Numbered from the stretch's first letter, positions 37,101 to 49,769 are shown. The stretch is DNA of 64,000 nt from Syncephalis fuscata (GCA_025786725.1 JAHLTZ010000048.1:1-64000), one strand, 5' to 3'. Numbers and translations: made by a program. The notes: generated by a model not told the origin, from the letters alone.

Positions 37101-37625
37101 TTCTTGAGCTATGCCATCCATTTGGCACATTGATGGAACGAGCAACTGTGCTTAAACGTCTCCGTCAAGGTGTACTGCCAGATGCATTTGTGCGGGCCTG
37201 TCCTAAAGAAGTAAGTCATTTACTATAGCCACCTATTATTAATAGTATAACTAACAAATGCGCATAGGCTGCCTTTATTCTTTGGCTTACCGCAATGGAT
37301 CCAGCATTGCGTCCAACTGCTCAACAAATTCTGGAATTTGATCTGATGCGTCCTGAATCTATTGTAAGTATACATACAATAAATATAATAACATTTGCTA
37401 ATAATACTAATAACAACGCAATACTAATAATAGGTGAATGCACCAGTATGGCCAATGCATGTAGATATGTTACGTTCGGAAAACGAATCACTTCGTCAAC
37501 GTATTGCCGAACTAGAAGCACGTATGCAAGACTGCCATTTATGTTCCTCTAGCCCATCACTCGCCTCCTCTTCTTACCATGCGAATAGCTGTTCTTCTCC
37601 ACTTAGCCAACATCGCCCACAATAG
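34128..37625 (+). CDS. HRI-type eIF2-alpha kinase
   Basis: Phosphorylates eIF2-alpha on its regulatory serine to lower translation under stress. Seven exons (34128-34616, 34779-34882, 35071-35245, 35314-36969, 37022-37210, 37268-37363, 37434-37625) join in frame into 966 residues. Residues about 94-163 match the N-terminal HRI region (RLLLVSLLENFCQLYDQNP). The kinase domain starts at about 237: GKGGYGSVWHVRNKLDG, Lys269 in YAVKK, an approximately 300-residue insert that is Ser/Asp/Glu-rich with polyglutamate, HRDLKPPN at 678, DFG at 724, a second Ser/Thr-rich insert in the activation loop and YAAPEQ at 809. The C-terminal coiled coil (SENESLRQRIAELEARM) is typical of HRI/PEK kinases. No RWD or HisRS domain, so not GCN2. 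Confidence 0.92.
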
Positions 37626-37799
37626 CGGGTATTTTCTTTACAAAAAGTATATTGTATTCTCAATTACTTTTTCTCTTTTTATCCTACGCTGTGCTCATTC
37701 TGCTACGACAATGACAATAATATTACTTGCAATACCATCATGACTATTAATACTACTACAATTATTATAATGAATCAAAATGTAAAACTATATTGATAA

Positions 37800-38870
37800 T
37801 TAAGCATGAAACACTTCTTCAACTGGATCTGCAGGCAGTTTGGTGTTGGTCGATCTTTCTTCACGTTCCAATAGCTGCACTCGCTTGTCAACGTATTTAT
37901 GGGCCCGACGTTGAATGAGTGCCGCACGTACCTAAATAAATAAATACATTAATATTAATAAATAATCATTAGTGCTATAATAAATATGCTATCATTTAAA
38001 CGATTTACCTGGTTAGGCGAAATGTATCGTGGATTTTCCCATACAACAGCACCGCCAAATCCACCGGCAAATATCTTGATTGGCTGTAGGACAAATCGAG
38101 GGCCTACTTCAACAAGCTGTGTCTTCTTCTCTTCTCCCTTAATGGTTGTTGACACCACCTCACTATCTTTGTCTATAATCTGATAATTACGGAACCATAG
38201 ACGGCCATCGACAATAGAGAAACTAATAACGTGATCCACGAATGGCTTACTCTTGCGTGTGCCTTTAGGAACACCAAAGATACGAGTAAGAAGCGATTTC
38301 ATCACTCGTAGATGGGGTGATTCGTCAAAGTTCTTATCAAACGATACAATGGGACGTGATCCCTTCAAGTGATTACCCGTCATACGCAATTCATCCATAG
38401 TATGAACTAATGGCCATTAGGATCAATTACATAAATACGCATCAATTATTAACAACTTACTGTTCTGTACGTGGAATTTAACGGTAGGGCCATTGGGTGT
38501 CTTGGCCATCCATAGGTATAAATCGGACTTTTTACGTGCTTCAAAGAAAAGACAGTTGTTGCAGTTATTAAGTTCGGCCAATTCGTTAAGCGCGTCAAAT
38601 CCATGTTTAGTATCAAGTTTGGCATCTACCAATTAATTAGTATTATTGATTTGTTAGATTCAATAACTTACCGCGTTTAGAATGAGGTAGCAATACTTCA
38701 ATATCGCTCATAAGATGGCGCTGGCGGAAATTGATACCGCGCGTACTAAGTATCAGGACTCGCTGCTTATTGCGCACTACGGGACTCTTGCTTGCACTGG
38801 TAACGGCATCATTCTCAGTAGTCGTATCCTTGCCTCGCTTCTTCACCGCTGATTTGTAGGCACTTGCCAT
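37800..38870 (-). CDS. BRX1: BRX1, Brix-domain 60S ribosome biogenesis factor
   Basis: Brx1 acts in the nucleolus in early 27S pre-rRNA processing. Four exons (38672-38870, 38461-38625, 38009-38406, 37800-37931) join in frame into 297 residues, normal for the family. The Brix domain begins RVLILSTRGINFRQRHLMSD and continues through CNNCLFFEARKKSDLYLWMA, GPTVKFHVQN, TGNHLKGSRPIVSFD, DHVISFSIVDGRLWFRNYQI and FGGAVVWENPRYISPNQ. The start follows a short leader and is preceded by no other in-frame ATG of note. It is tail to tail with the HRI kinase, 174 bases between stops. Confidence 0.95.
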
Positions 38871-39360
38871 TTTATATATGTTAGACGTAATAAAGGCGGT
38901 AAAAGGATCAAAGAGATGAGAATGAATCAAGTTCAAGTAAAAATCTTGAAAAAGAAGAAAAAACAAAATATTTTTAAGTGAAAAGAGATTAACACAAATC
39001 CACCCACATAAATTAATAAGTAGGAACTATTTTACCTTGGCTCTCACATTTTTATTTACTCATTTCACCATCACTTTCTTATTATTATCTATCTCTATTA
39101 TAATATATATACGTATGTTGAATATAACAATATAAATAGCATCGTATTTACATCATAAAAACATTTTCAGTCCCTAATTTTATTTCTCTTATTTACAAAC
39201 ATCTGTTCAAGTAACCTCAACGCATGCGTATATTGCATATGGTGGATGCCATTTGCTTCATCAATGGTTGGCAAATAAACTGCGCTACCAAGTTGATCTC
39301 AAGAATGCTCAAGAGCGTGGTGAACATCAGAAATGCTAGTTTTTTACCTTTTTGTCACCA
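38871..39360. other. BRX1 upstream region and AT-rich spacer
   Basis: Upstream DNA of BRX1, rich in A and T, with a purine-rich tract just 5' of the start codon. An open frame at 39224-39418 overlaps the adjoining repeat and is not supported. Nothing else was recognised. Confidence 0.4.
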
Positions 39361-39364
39361 TAAC

Positions 39365-40720
39365 GAGTATATTACATCGCAAATATGCAAAAATACAATA
39401 CTAGAAGATAGAAAATAGAAGAGACCATTCAGATGCAATAATCCATGCGATACGTAGATACAACAACTGCAAACGATGGGAAATTGCAATTATATGGCTT
39501 CTATTAATATTTGATCAATTTTTCTACACATGGCCAACAACAATGATCGGCCTCGTGGATTTCAAAGTAGTTAAATGAACATTATAACTATGTTGTTTAT
39601 ACTAATATACGACTTTAATTGGAACGAATTTTGCTTTGAGGACCTCAAATGTAAAAGTCAAAATACAATTCAATCTTATGATAACAAGTGTTGTTACACT
39701 GATAGCAAACAATTTATTAACAATTTAGTGTGATTTGGGGGTCAAATAGTTATATTTGACAATATTCGCGTAATTAACTACATTTTCGTTCTATTGAACA
39801 TGAGGACAAGTGGTGAGTTTTATTTAATCGTCACATTATCACATTTATTGCTTTTTAGTAGTCAAATGGCTATTTTTAATAACATTCAATCTATCGAACA
39901 TGATGGTGAGTGGCGAATGACATCAATTATCAAATACTCATCAATGTAATTCGTTATCCAGTATGTATATAGCATCACAGTATGTGTTATTACTATGTAT
40001 ACCCGTCGCCTTGCTTGATTACCACTAAAATCATAACTAATCAGCATAATCTAATTTATTTATAAATAACCTTAATAAAACATAACCCGTTTATATTCAT
40101 ATTATTTGTTCTATTAATATAACTTAGTGGGCAAACTAAGTACGATAAGTCAATTTTATTAATAAAAGAGCTGAACATACAGACAACGGCTGTATACAGC
40201 GTATAGCCAATATATAGTAAAATGATAAACATTGTAATGAATAGGCAATATTGAGCGAGACTAGCAATGTTTAATAACTTGAACATATATGCATGAGCAG
40301 ATGGCCGACATTAGTCGACATTTATTATTAATAAAGCTAGAACAAAAATAAAAACAGTTTTCAATACAGAAAGCCTATGCGAGTATAGAATGATACATCA
40401 AATGATAAATATACGGTAATAAAGCATATAAAACGATGTTAAAGTTATAGTGCATATAATGCAATGAGTGGAATGAGTGAAGTGTAATGAAACATATAAA
40501 CAATAGAATATGTCTAATATGTCGTAGAATGATATATAGTAGTGTGGGTATATTGAAACTGATATAGATAAATAGAGTATATGTGTATACTGGATAAAAA
40601 ATCTATGATGATGAGTATTTTAGATCCTGATGCAAATTACTCCTAGTTTCATTTTCAATAGAAAGAAAGTTTAAGTTGAATGTGTAAATATTATTAAATA
40701 TATTAATTTGGCCCTAAATC
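39365..40720. repeat. Composite interspersed repeat, most complete array in the window
   Basis: Three modules occur in order: about 39365-39670 (matches 1075-1300, 11612-11900 and the reverse complement of 7060-7235), about 39700-39980 (matches 160-430, with ATTGAACATG and GTGGTGAGTTTTATT) and about 40290-40690 (matches 23900-24300). A segment near 40050-40290 is an inverted relative of the last. The open frames inside have no recognisable domain. Confidence 0.6.
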
Positions 40721-42330
40721 ACAATAAATTATTAATGAATTGTTCAATGTACAAAAAGAATGCTTATTTTTATTTAATTAATAAATAATGTAATATATAC
40801 AATCTATAAATTGAATGACATTGTACATAAAAAGACTGAAAAATTGAAAAATAATAAGGAATTGCTTAAGTGGTAAATAAAAGAAAGAATAAAATCAATA
40901 GTATAAAATTAAATATATTCATAGAACAATGTCAACAGTAAAACAATAAATGTAATAAGAATGACAAACAACAAACAATAAAGACAAGTATATTCATAGA
41001 ACAATGCCACTAGTAAATAAGAAGGATGGATATTAATGCATAAACAAATGTGATTATTTTAGAACATGATATTATAATTGACAGCTAAGCTTTTAAGCAT
41101 TAGATTTAGTATATAAGCAACAGTGTTTATTGTGAATGATGATTTAAACACAAATAAGTCTAATCAACTCATTACGATCGATTGCATAAAAAGATTTATT
41201 GCCCTGAAAAATACAAAGTAAATTTTCAACCAATTTAATAAATTCAAATTTAAATATTAAGTGAAAAGAGAAATTGTAATAAAATGAGTTCAAATGACAA
41301 ATGGTAATTTCAATATAAATCAATTTAATCGACTTGTCAATTATTCAAGTCTTTATGGTTAATCTCGTGAAATAAGCAACTTATTTGGCATTTTTGGCAA
41401 AGTAATATTTGGTTAATAAAAAAAAATAAAGGTTACTTTTGTTGTATTTCATTACATTTATACAATAAAAATAATAATTACATTAATTTAAGAATTGGTC
41501 AGGGCAGTCAGGGATTAAGAAAGCTATATATTTTATTGATAATATTTGATATTTTTTTATATAATGTTTTCTATGTAATGCCATATCAACACTTGGACAT
41601 TTAGTAGGTGAATTCTGGATTTTCATAGTATTAAGAATTGTATACCATAATGATTGTATTTTACGACACACTTTTTAAAAGCTGTACAGTATGAATACTG
41701 TTTTGGATTACTCATCTCAACAAGTTGATATAAAAATAAAAAACAAGATGTAGATTGTAAAAAACACGGAAATACAAGCTGTAAAGACACAGCAAAACAT
41801 TCAAATAATATTTATTGCTGGTGTTTGATATTTTGTTTATTATGTATACTTTACTAGTGATTTTATATAGTTGGTCAAAAAAGAAAATTGACCAGTGAAG
41901 AAAATTTGCTAATAAGCGGGTTAAACAGGAAGGACGCTGGCAAAGGGAGTCCTATGCCAAACAAAGACATTTCTAATGAGAATGTTTATCTAATTGTAAC
42001 ATGTAGCGATAACGCTACTCAGATAAAATGTACAATTTACCAAGGTAGTGCAAAGGTAACGGAGAATCAATGCTGATTTTTTACTAATTTCCTTTTTAGG
42101 AAATTGCCAAATAAATAATTATTCCACCCATTTATTATTACTAATTTCAGCTATAAAGTAGCTGTAATTACACGCTATTGAATAAAACATTAATTCGTTT
42201 CCTGTGCACATTTAGGCCACATCTTGTAGAAATTTAAGTTTATTTTAGTTATAAATTTTATACGTTTCAAGTACATTGTTGAATCAGTAATACTGAAATA
42301 TTATTGCTGCTGTTATTGTTGCCTTTACCA
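40720..42330. other. Gene-poor AT-rich region
   Basis: No supported gene. A 17-base phrase ATATTCATAGAACAATG occurs twice near 40915 and 40990. Short frames at 41483-41671 (-) and 41888-42076 (+) have no domain and could be eroded fragments of mobile elements. The last 60 bases are the probable promoter of the HAD gene. Confidence 0.4.
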
Positions 42331-43961
42331 ATGTTGCCTCATTCAGTGATTCGTCGAACTGTTCAACATATAAGTCTACGCCAGAATGTAGCGCGGTATT
42401 TTGGCACTGCACCATCGCCCGTTTCAACAAGCCAGCTTGCATTTGCGTTTGATATTGACGGTGTACTTGTAAAGGTATGATATAGTATAAATTGAATAGG
42501 CCAATACTGACAATAGTAATGCAGGGCAGTAGAGTATTACCACAAGCACTAAATGCACTCAAGTTTGTTAATGGAAACAATCCGCTGGGCGTGTAAGTAT
42601 TAATTTATTACACAAGTCATACAGCATTAACAGTGGTGGTCAGTCAGTTGCCCTACATTCTTTTAACAAATGGTGGAGGTGTAACTGAGGTGGAAAAGGC
42701 AAAAGAACTAACGGAAAAATTTGATATTGAAGTAAGAAATACGCATATGTTGATCGGTATACTAATAGCGTTGTAGATATCGGCTAAGCAATTGGTGTTG
42801 GCCCATTCTCCGATGCGTTCGTTGGTCGACATATACGGCGACAAGCGTATTCTGGTGGTGGGTGGTGAGGGCGAGTCTTGTAAACGAGTAGCACATCAGT
42901 AAGTTAAGTGATAACAATAATGGCCCAGCTCGCTAACATATGATAAAGATATGGATTCCAGCATGTTGCTCAGCCTAATGACATCTTTCGTTGGAATCCA
43001 TCTGTTTGGCCATTCAAGACAACACATACATGGTTGCCTGATGTAGGAAGTTATTTACTATTTGTATTTGCGTATTAATTTAGCATAACTATCATTAGGA
43101 AAATATTGATTTTACCAAAGAACCTATTCATGCTGTTATGATGTTTCACGATGGACGAGATTGTAAGTGCTAAGCTTGTAAATATAAATTAGTATAGTTT
43201 ATTTACAATGAATATCTAGGGGGTACAGAGCTACAAGTAGTCATGGATGCCTTATTGGCAAAAGATGGCTACATTGGCACGCAACGGTCGGCCAATGACC
43301 AGAGTCCACAGATACCGCTCTATTTCTCAAATCCAGACCTGGTAAGTAGCTGAAATATCTAGCTTTGTACCCAATTTAAATATGTAATAGCTATGGAGCA
43401 ACGATTATCCTGTAGCACGCTATGGCCAAGGTGCATTTCGTGTTGCTTTAGAAGCATTATATGAGGTATCTAGTAGACAATATTTTGTTAAATAATATTA
43501 AATGGGTATAAATTAATTAAATAGAGAATAACTGGAAAGAAATTAGAATACACTTTATTTGGCAAACCAGAAACAGTTACATATCGATATGCAGAACAGC
43601 TATTACGCCAACAATTACCTATGCAAGATTTATCTATAAAGCCATTGCATGTTTATGGTAAGTAGCTAATTAATTTATAATAGATAATATTACTTATTTG
43701 CGCTATATCCAGCTATTGGAGATAACCCAGCTTCAGGTAAGTAGCAAAGTGTTATAATAGTAGACATTACGAACTGCGACTTACGTATTATGATCAGATA
43801 TTGCGGGGGCTCGTAAATATGGATGGAATTCGATATTGGTACGAACCGGTGTTTTCCAGGGACAGGATAATGACGTCAATCATCCGGCAACTCATGTTGC
43901 AGCTCATGTTGATGATGCCGTACAATGGGCATTTGAGCGTGAAATGACAGGCAAACAATAA
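42331..43961 (+). CDS. HDHD5: HAD-superfamily hydrolase, HDHD5/CECR5 type
   Basis: Class IIA HAD-family protein predicted to be mitochondrial; the physiological substrate of the family is not settled. Eleven exons (42331-42474, 42525-42592, 42644-42731, 42777-42898, 42949-43042, 43099-43162, 43220-43341, 43391-43465, 43525-43657, 43713-43736, 43798-43961) join without a frame error into 365 residues. Motif I is FAFDIDGVLVKGSRVLP, motif II is ILLTNGGGVTE, the cap region includes RILVVGGEGESCKRVAH, and motif IV is AIGDNPASDIAGARKYGWNS. The N-terminus (MLPHSVIRRTVQHISLRQNVARYFG) is basic and amphipathic, consistent with mitochondrial import. Exon 10 is only 24 bases. Confidence 0.9.
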
Positions 43962-44255
43962 AATCATGCTTAGCAAACACTAATCAAATAAACGCATTAT
44001 GGACATTTATGAAAATGATGCCAAGCTAGGCACAGCTTGCATTGAATTATATTTCTAACGGCAGACATATCAGAATATACAAATATTTCTTAAAAGTTGT
44101 CACTTTCAGCATTCAGAGTAATTGCAAAATTCGTTGAAAAATTGTTTTTATTTTGTATACATATTAATAAAAGCAATACGCTTATATTAGAGTGTAACAG
44201 CTTGTAATATAACCAAAGTTTACATCACTAATTATGATTGTAGCTAGTAATTGTT

Positions 44256-44723
44256 TCACATTATAACTACAGTACATGACGGATCATTGGGAATACATCC
44301 TGCTCGGGCAAGCAGATCACTTCTTGATACAACCACTTCTCTACGTGGAACAGCTCCTAGTGGAATTACTGTATATCCCATATTAACGAATGGATTGCCA
44401 ATATATCTGGGTGGCATACCTTGTATAGCATTGACTCCTGTTGTATAGAATGGGTCGTTGTTGCTAAATGATCCTTGGTTAGATCCGGAGGAAATAGGCT
44501 TAATAACATCATCAACTGAGACAACGCCGTTAAGTTGGCCGTTTCTAGCTACGGACTTGGCTCCCAAATCAAATATATCCTTTATATTTTCTGTTCTACG
44601 TTGGCCATTTTCTCCCATCATGTATCCAACTGCCACGGAATCGGAAAATGCCACGGGCCTAGCCTTGACAGTGTCAACCAGAAGGGCGGCAAGTAAGCCA
44701 AATAATCCAACTTTAAAATTCAT
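44256..44723 (-). CDS. Small secreted protein, 155 residues
   Basis: A single uninterrupted frame from ATG to TAA. The first 21 residues (MNFKVGLFGLLAALLVDTVKA) form a typical signal peptide with a likely cut after KA. The mature part has no known domain, contains VGYMMGENGQRRTENIKDIF, a central Ser/Asn-rich linker and only two cysteines near the end (CIPNDPSC). No membrane segment or GPI signal is seen. Balanced codon use compared with the flanking AT-rich DNA supports it as a real gene. It could be a cell-wall or extracellular protein; function unknown. Confidence 0.65.
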   Translation of the reverse strand: MNFKVGLFGLLAALLVDTVKARPVAFSDSVAVGYMMGENGQRRTENIKDIFDLGAKSVARNGQLNGVVSVDDVIKPISSGSNQGSFSNNDPFYTTGVNAIQGMPPRYIGNPFVNMGYTVIPLGAVPRREVVVSRSDLLARAGCIPNDPSCTVVIM

Positions 44724-45300
44724 AGCGCAAATAATTCGTAAAAAGGGTTTAATGAAATACTATTGTAATGGCGTTGGTTAAATAACAACTTTCAAGATTT
44801 TAATCAATGCCCGACCGTTTCAAATACATGACGATTGCTTAAAGCGTCAATTTAACTCTATACTCCGAACAGTAATTTAGGCAATGTATAATTGCACTAT
44901 CTATTTTTGAGCAGTTCCCACAGTAAATACAAATATAGTATTTTTAAATTTGATGGGACCTTTATGGCTTAAAAAAAATGTTTGTGCGCTGTGGAGAACG
45001 CAAGGAATTCTGCTAGGGCCATAATCGTTTGCTACCAATAGAATAAGACTCTGTTTGCTGTAGCAAGAAAACTTGGCATTCTAGAATAGACATTGCGATA
45101 AGAAGATAAAAGAATAGGTTATGTTTATTGCAATGGGGAAATTAGAAAAATACACCGTTTTTTAAATTCAAATATTTTTATTAAATATCTTTATAAAATA
45201 ACTACATCAATTTTTTATTTTTATAGCATAAATACACAATACTATTACTCAAATAATAATGGAAAATAATAGCATCTGCTAAGCATTGCAATTGTTAGTG
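44724..45300. other. AT-rich intergenic region
   Basis: Upstream region of the small secreted protein followed by AT-rich spacer. No gene, RNA or repeat recognised. Confidence 0.4.
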
Positions 45301-45304
45301 TATA

Positions 45305-45702
45305 TTAAATAATTAAATATGTACTTAATACTTCTACTTGTACATCTGTTGATTTTACATTTGAGAAGTTAGCAACATCATTTGTAATATATTTAGCGAT
45401 AGACTTAATAGTATCATTACCAAAATCATATGAACAGCCATTAAAATGCTTAATATTGCACTGGTTAATCTTTACTAGGCCAGTTTTCTGCTTTCTGGTA
45501 GTCAAAACAAACTGACATTTGTTGCTGAAACAATCTTTATGAGACAAAAAAGCTGTAATCTTGAATCATTATTTTTTTTCTTAAAATTGCAACCGTTAAC
45601 AAGCTTAAACTCGTCAACAGCGGCCCTTAGTTTTTCAAAAATGTATTTTAATAATAAATTTAAAAATTTAAAGAAATTTATTATGGTGAAATTTAAAAAC
45701 AA
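45305..45702 (-). pseudogene. Transposase-like zinc-finger fragment (FLYWCH/FAR1-like), broken
   Basis: Two overlapping minus-strand frames together read as a DNA-binding zinc finger of the kind placed before MULE-type transposase domains: EKLRAAVDEFKLVNGCNF, then a C-x4-C pair in SHKDC, a basic strand (CQFVLTTRKQKTGLVKI) and H-x3-C in KHFNGC. The join at about 45540 requires a one-base shift at a T run. The reading ends at a stop soon after, before any catalytic domain, and no terminal inverted repeats were found. It is best explained as a decayed transposon fragment. Confidence 0.4.
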
Positions 45703-45789
45703 TGTATTTTTTAATTTTCCTTATTGCAATAATAAAAATTTGATTAATAGTTGTATTAGTATCTGTCTATATACACACACACACACACA

Positions 45790-48700
45790 CTATTGTGCTT
45801 CAGATTCAGGTTCCGTCACGCTTTTTAAATGTCGTACCCATTGCCAGTGAAAATTGGCCACTTCCACTTTGAAGCGGTGTTCTTTTCCAGAAGCAGTAAT
45901 AATGACAATTTCGTCTTGAGAAGCCTCAATGGTTGCTTTTTCTAGATTAATTCGACTTTTATATTCACGTTTGCCGTCGGCTAAATCTTCGTGACTAGCA
46001 AAAGATCGTTAAACAAAAAGCACGTCCTAGTTTCGGATTTCCCAAATGGCGTGCCCGAATAACATAATGCACCTTGATATACAAGGTAGCGATCGGGCGT
46101 CACTAGAGTAAAATCGTTATATACTAAGAGCAATGAATCTGGGCAACATCTTCCTGCTGCTGGACAACTCGAAGGCTATAGCACTCAATTATAAGTAATG
46201 TAGTATTAGTGTGGTAACAACACTTACATTTGTGTGTATTCGTCGTTTAAGCACTGGATCTTTACCGAGCATCGAACAATCAATAAATACTCGGGATCGT
46301 ATGGTTGGTATAGATCGACCATTTTTTGCAAAAAGTTATGGTAGCGTAGGATGCAGTCTTAGGATGGGCCAAGAAAGCACGCACGTTGAAATGATCCGAA
46401 CTTGACTCGCATTCCTATAGCAACTGTTAGCATCGTATATCATTGTATTAATTGGCTATTTACCTTAAGTATACGCCGAAAGTGTTGATTGCGCTTTTGT
46501 AGTTGATCAAGCATGCAAATAGCTGCTGGATAGCTGCGTAGATAATCAAAATGAAAATACAGTCCTTTATACTATATACACAATGTAAATAAACAAAAAA
46601 ATCACCGTAGTATACTTACATGCTTGGCAAATGCATCAATGGCATCTTCAATTGTACCGGAATAGCCGTGATTATCGGCACTGTAACATGACAATGTAAG
46701 CTATTACTATTCTGCATTGATGCTGATAAACAATTACCTTTTTCCAAATCCATTAGCAATTGCTCGTGAACTGGTAGCAACTTTTCAACTGTACCAAATA
46801 CAGCAGAGATATCTTTATCACTAAATGATCTGCCAACATAGATACCAGGCTTCTTTGCAGCTTGTCGAAGCGGAGTAATGAACTCACGCTTTAATAGTCG
46901 TAACATACGAACAAACTTCTGTTCGCTCTTGAGGAGAGTCAAAAGAGACGCACAGCGTTCATTTTCCAATCGCTCCAATTCTAATAACAAAAATTCGTAC
47001 ATTATATTAATAATCTATTTTTTGTACACTCAGTCGCTCTATCCTATTACCTTCTTCGTCTTCATTTAGCCATGAATCACGGAAATTACCAAGAGCATCG
47101 ATAAATGCCCGATAATCCTCTTTCAATGCAGCTGACGGTGGACACGACCTTGTGCAGCCGACCATTCTTCCTCTGAAAATGTGTGATTCATTTCCGTTGA
47201 TACAACTGATGCAGGCGCATCTTTTGTAACTTCAACATCTAAAAATGACGAAGTGATAACCGATATTGGTCTTTCGCTAATGCCACTATTAATAGTAGAT
47301 GGTGAGCCTATCTTTTGTAATGACTGTAAAAGATTCGGTGATAGCTGCATATAGGCTAAAGTGGACGTGTCAGGTGTATCGGTAGTGGGTGACATCGCTA
47401 ATGTATTGATACTTTCGCGTCGTTTCAAACTTTCCGCACTAGCGATACTCTTAGTAATATAGGCGCGTCGATTCTTAGCCAGTGTAGATGCACACGATGT
47501 ACGACGGCTTCTATCGATCTGATTTGAAAAGCTTGATGATTGCACATTAAAATCATCAGATTCCTCTCCAATAAAAGGCAATGGAGGTGAATCCATCTGA
47601 CTGTTCATAGTACCTTTCCTTGATCTTGATGGACGATTTGCATCATCAGTACTATTACGTGGCTGATTTTACATGTTGATTTTATTATAAAACACGTCGT
47701 TAAATAAACAGTTTTAGTTTATATAATAACAACTTACCGCTTTGCCCTTTTTATCACGTTTCTTTTTACTGGCTGTTGTGGTGGTATTTATGTTAAGTGG
47801 GCTACTCATAATCACCATAACATTTTCCTCAACAAACTTTGCGTTTTTTGATTGAGATGTTTTAGAGCTGCGCTTTTTGCGTGAATATGTGCTGGATTTT
47901 CTACCCTTTGTATTATCGACACCATCATTGCTATCATCGCTTGTCTAATGAATGTACATGATTAGTTAGGCAACTAAGTAGTTAGAGTAATTGTACGTAC
48001 TGTAGCCAATTCTGTGTGCTCATTTATGGCATTCAAGTCCGCCCTACTTTTATTACGGCTTTTCTCTAGTTTTCGTCTGGAATCTTTAATATCGGATTCA
48101 GACGCTGTGGCACGCAGCTGCTTTGGTTCCTTTGGGCCTAAATAGTTATATCAATTAATTAGATGCATTGAATGCCGATGACATGTATAACTTCCTACCA
48201 AAAAACAGCTGTTTAAACGTTGACCGATTGCCAATTTGTGTCAATGTCGGATTGGTGACGGACGAATCATTGGATGCTTTGGTGGTGGTGGTCTATAATA
48301 ACGAATTAAATTAAAACATAGATGACAACTAAATTACAAAAATACTTACGTCTTTATCTTGCATTACAATAGTTGTTTCTACACTTTTGATAAGCTACCA
48401 TATCATTGTTGAAACTATGGCTTACCTGATTGGTGATTTGATGAATAGATGCTATGTTTGGGAAAAGCTAAAGATAGTAGTTGGGCGGTATTAATTTCGG
48501 TAGGCGGTATTATGGTTGTATTGCTGTAGCAAGTCGTGGCAGATACATCTGACCACGCACGAGCTCGGTTGCGAACCTTCAACGACGCTGGTTCGCTTTG
48601 ATGCGGTAATAAATCGGGATAGGGTGTAAAAGATGTAGGTGTGCGAAGTAAAGACTGATCTGGACTAACGGCATCTTGAGATGATACGTCAAGTAGATCG

Positions 48701-48840
48701 GTTGCTCTATCGCTGGTAATCAACGAATTACGCGGAACAGTAGAAGACAATTCAACGGACACTCTATGTCCGCCTTCCTCGCCCTTCCTATGCTCATTAA
48801 GTACCTCGCTCACCATCACAGATAGTGGGGCGTTGTTCAT
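45790..48840 (-). CDS. Rho guanine nucleotide exchange factor (DH-PH)
   Basis: Activates Rho-type GTPases by promoting GDP release, so likely acts in polarity, wall synthesis or cytokinesis. The N-terminal half (exons from 48840 to about 47120) is Ser/Thr-rich, basic and probably disordered, with runs such as SRKKRSSKTSQSKNAKF. The DH domain starts near 47000 with ERCASLLTLLKSEQKFVRML and REFITPLRQAAKKPG, followed by VEKLLPVHEQLLMDLEKG. Further exons contain KGLYFHFDYL and a C-terminal PH domain ending KVEVANFHWQWVRHLKSVTE. A one-base shift is needed at about 47148, and some internal splice sites are uncertain. About ten exons. It shares a 244-base divergent promoter with the next gene. Confidence 0.75.
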
Positions 48841-49084
48841 TGTAAATAATTGCTAACAACAAAAGCCGGCTAATCAGCTGATTGATTTAATCGAACAATA
48901 GGCTATAGCAACAATTAAAAAGCCGATAGCTGTTTATAAAGAATTGGTTCTAAGTTTGCGAATAAGAGACGAATGCTTAATGTAAAAGGCCAGTGATAAA
49001 GAAGACCAGCGATGCGTTTGCTTGAAGAAGAAGCACAGAGTAAAGCGTTTTGCTTTCCTGTGGCTTAAAATGAAATGACTATTA

Positions 49085-49402
49085 ATGAACAGAACCGATC
49101 ACGTTGAAAGTTCGAAGCGTGCAATATCAGGTTTATATCTAGTTGACCGGTTCGAACAACTGTATGAACGCTGCTGCATCTGTGATGCATCTGTTCAGCA
49201 TCCAGTGTTGCCAATAGGACTGTGTGTTTCACATGGCCATTTGATATCCAAAACCGACCAATCAACAGATATAGTTGGTCACATAGTTGTTGCCCTCAAG
49301 GCACAACCGGTTCATCAAGTGGAATCAATAACATCAATCTATCTATTCTATTCCCCCGCACCACGCCAAAAGTGTGTTGTTAATAAACTAAAGTTACGCT
49401 AA
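49085..49402 (+). CDS. Hypothetical protein, 105 residues
   Basis: A single uninterrupted frame from ATG to TAA with mixed base composition, divergent from the RhoGEF gene. It contains RFEQLYERCCICDASVQHPV and GHIVVALKAQPVHQVESITS. The spacing of hydrophobic strands could fit a small OB fold, but I cannot support a family. The cysteines are too few for a RING finger. Confidence 0.4.
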   Translation: MNRTDHVESSKRAISGLYLVDRFEQLYERCCICDASVQHPVLPIGLCVSHGHLISKTDQSTDIVGHIVVALKAQPVHQVESITSIYLFYSPAPRQKCVVNKLKLR

Positions 49403-49769
49403 TAGTACAGCAAATAAAGTAGCATATCACTCATTACTATTACTCTTATGGATTAGGAGTAGATAGGATTGATAGTCGCTATCTAGTTGTTATTACAGCT
49501 GCATTCGTGGTTGTTTAGATACCGCAATTAGCAATGTCATGTATTGCAAAACAATAAATATAACAGCCATTTTCATAGATACATGATACATGCCAACAAT
49601 GTTACTAAGGAATACATTTGCAACAGCAATTAGCCATGATGCACATTGGCAATATAAGTGGGCTAAAAGGGCAACGCTGCCCCTTGTTCTTACTCTTGTC
49701 TTTACTTTCTACCGCTACAAAGTTTGTAACATGATCATATCGTTTGAACAACCTCAAAAAGGTATTGCT

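Noticed and set aside
49140-49165. GGTTCGAAC resembling a tRNA T-arm box
   Set aside because: No matching A box, acceptor stem or anticodon arm upstream; it lies inside a coding frame.
49085-49402. RING finger reading of the 105-residue protein (CCIC motif)
   Set aside because: The remaining zinc ligands of a RING are missing.
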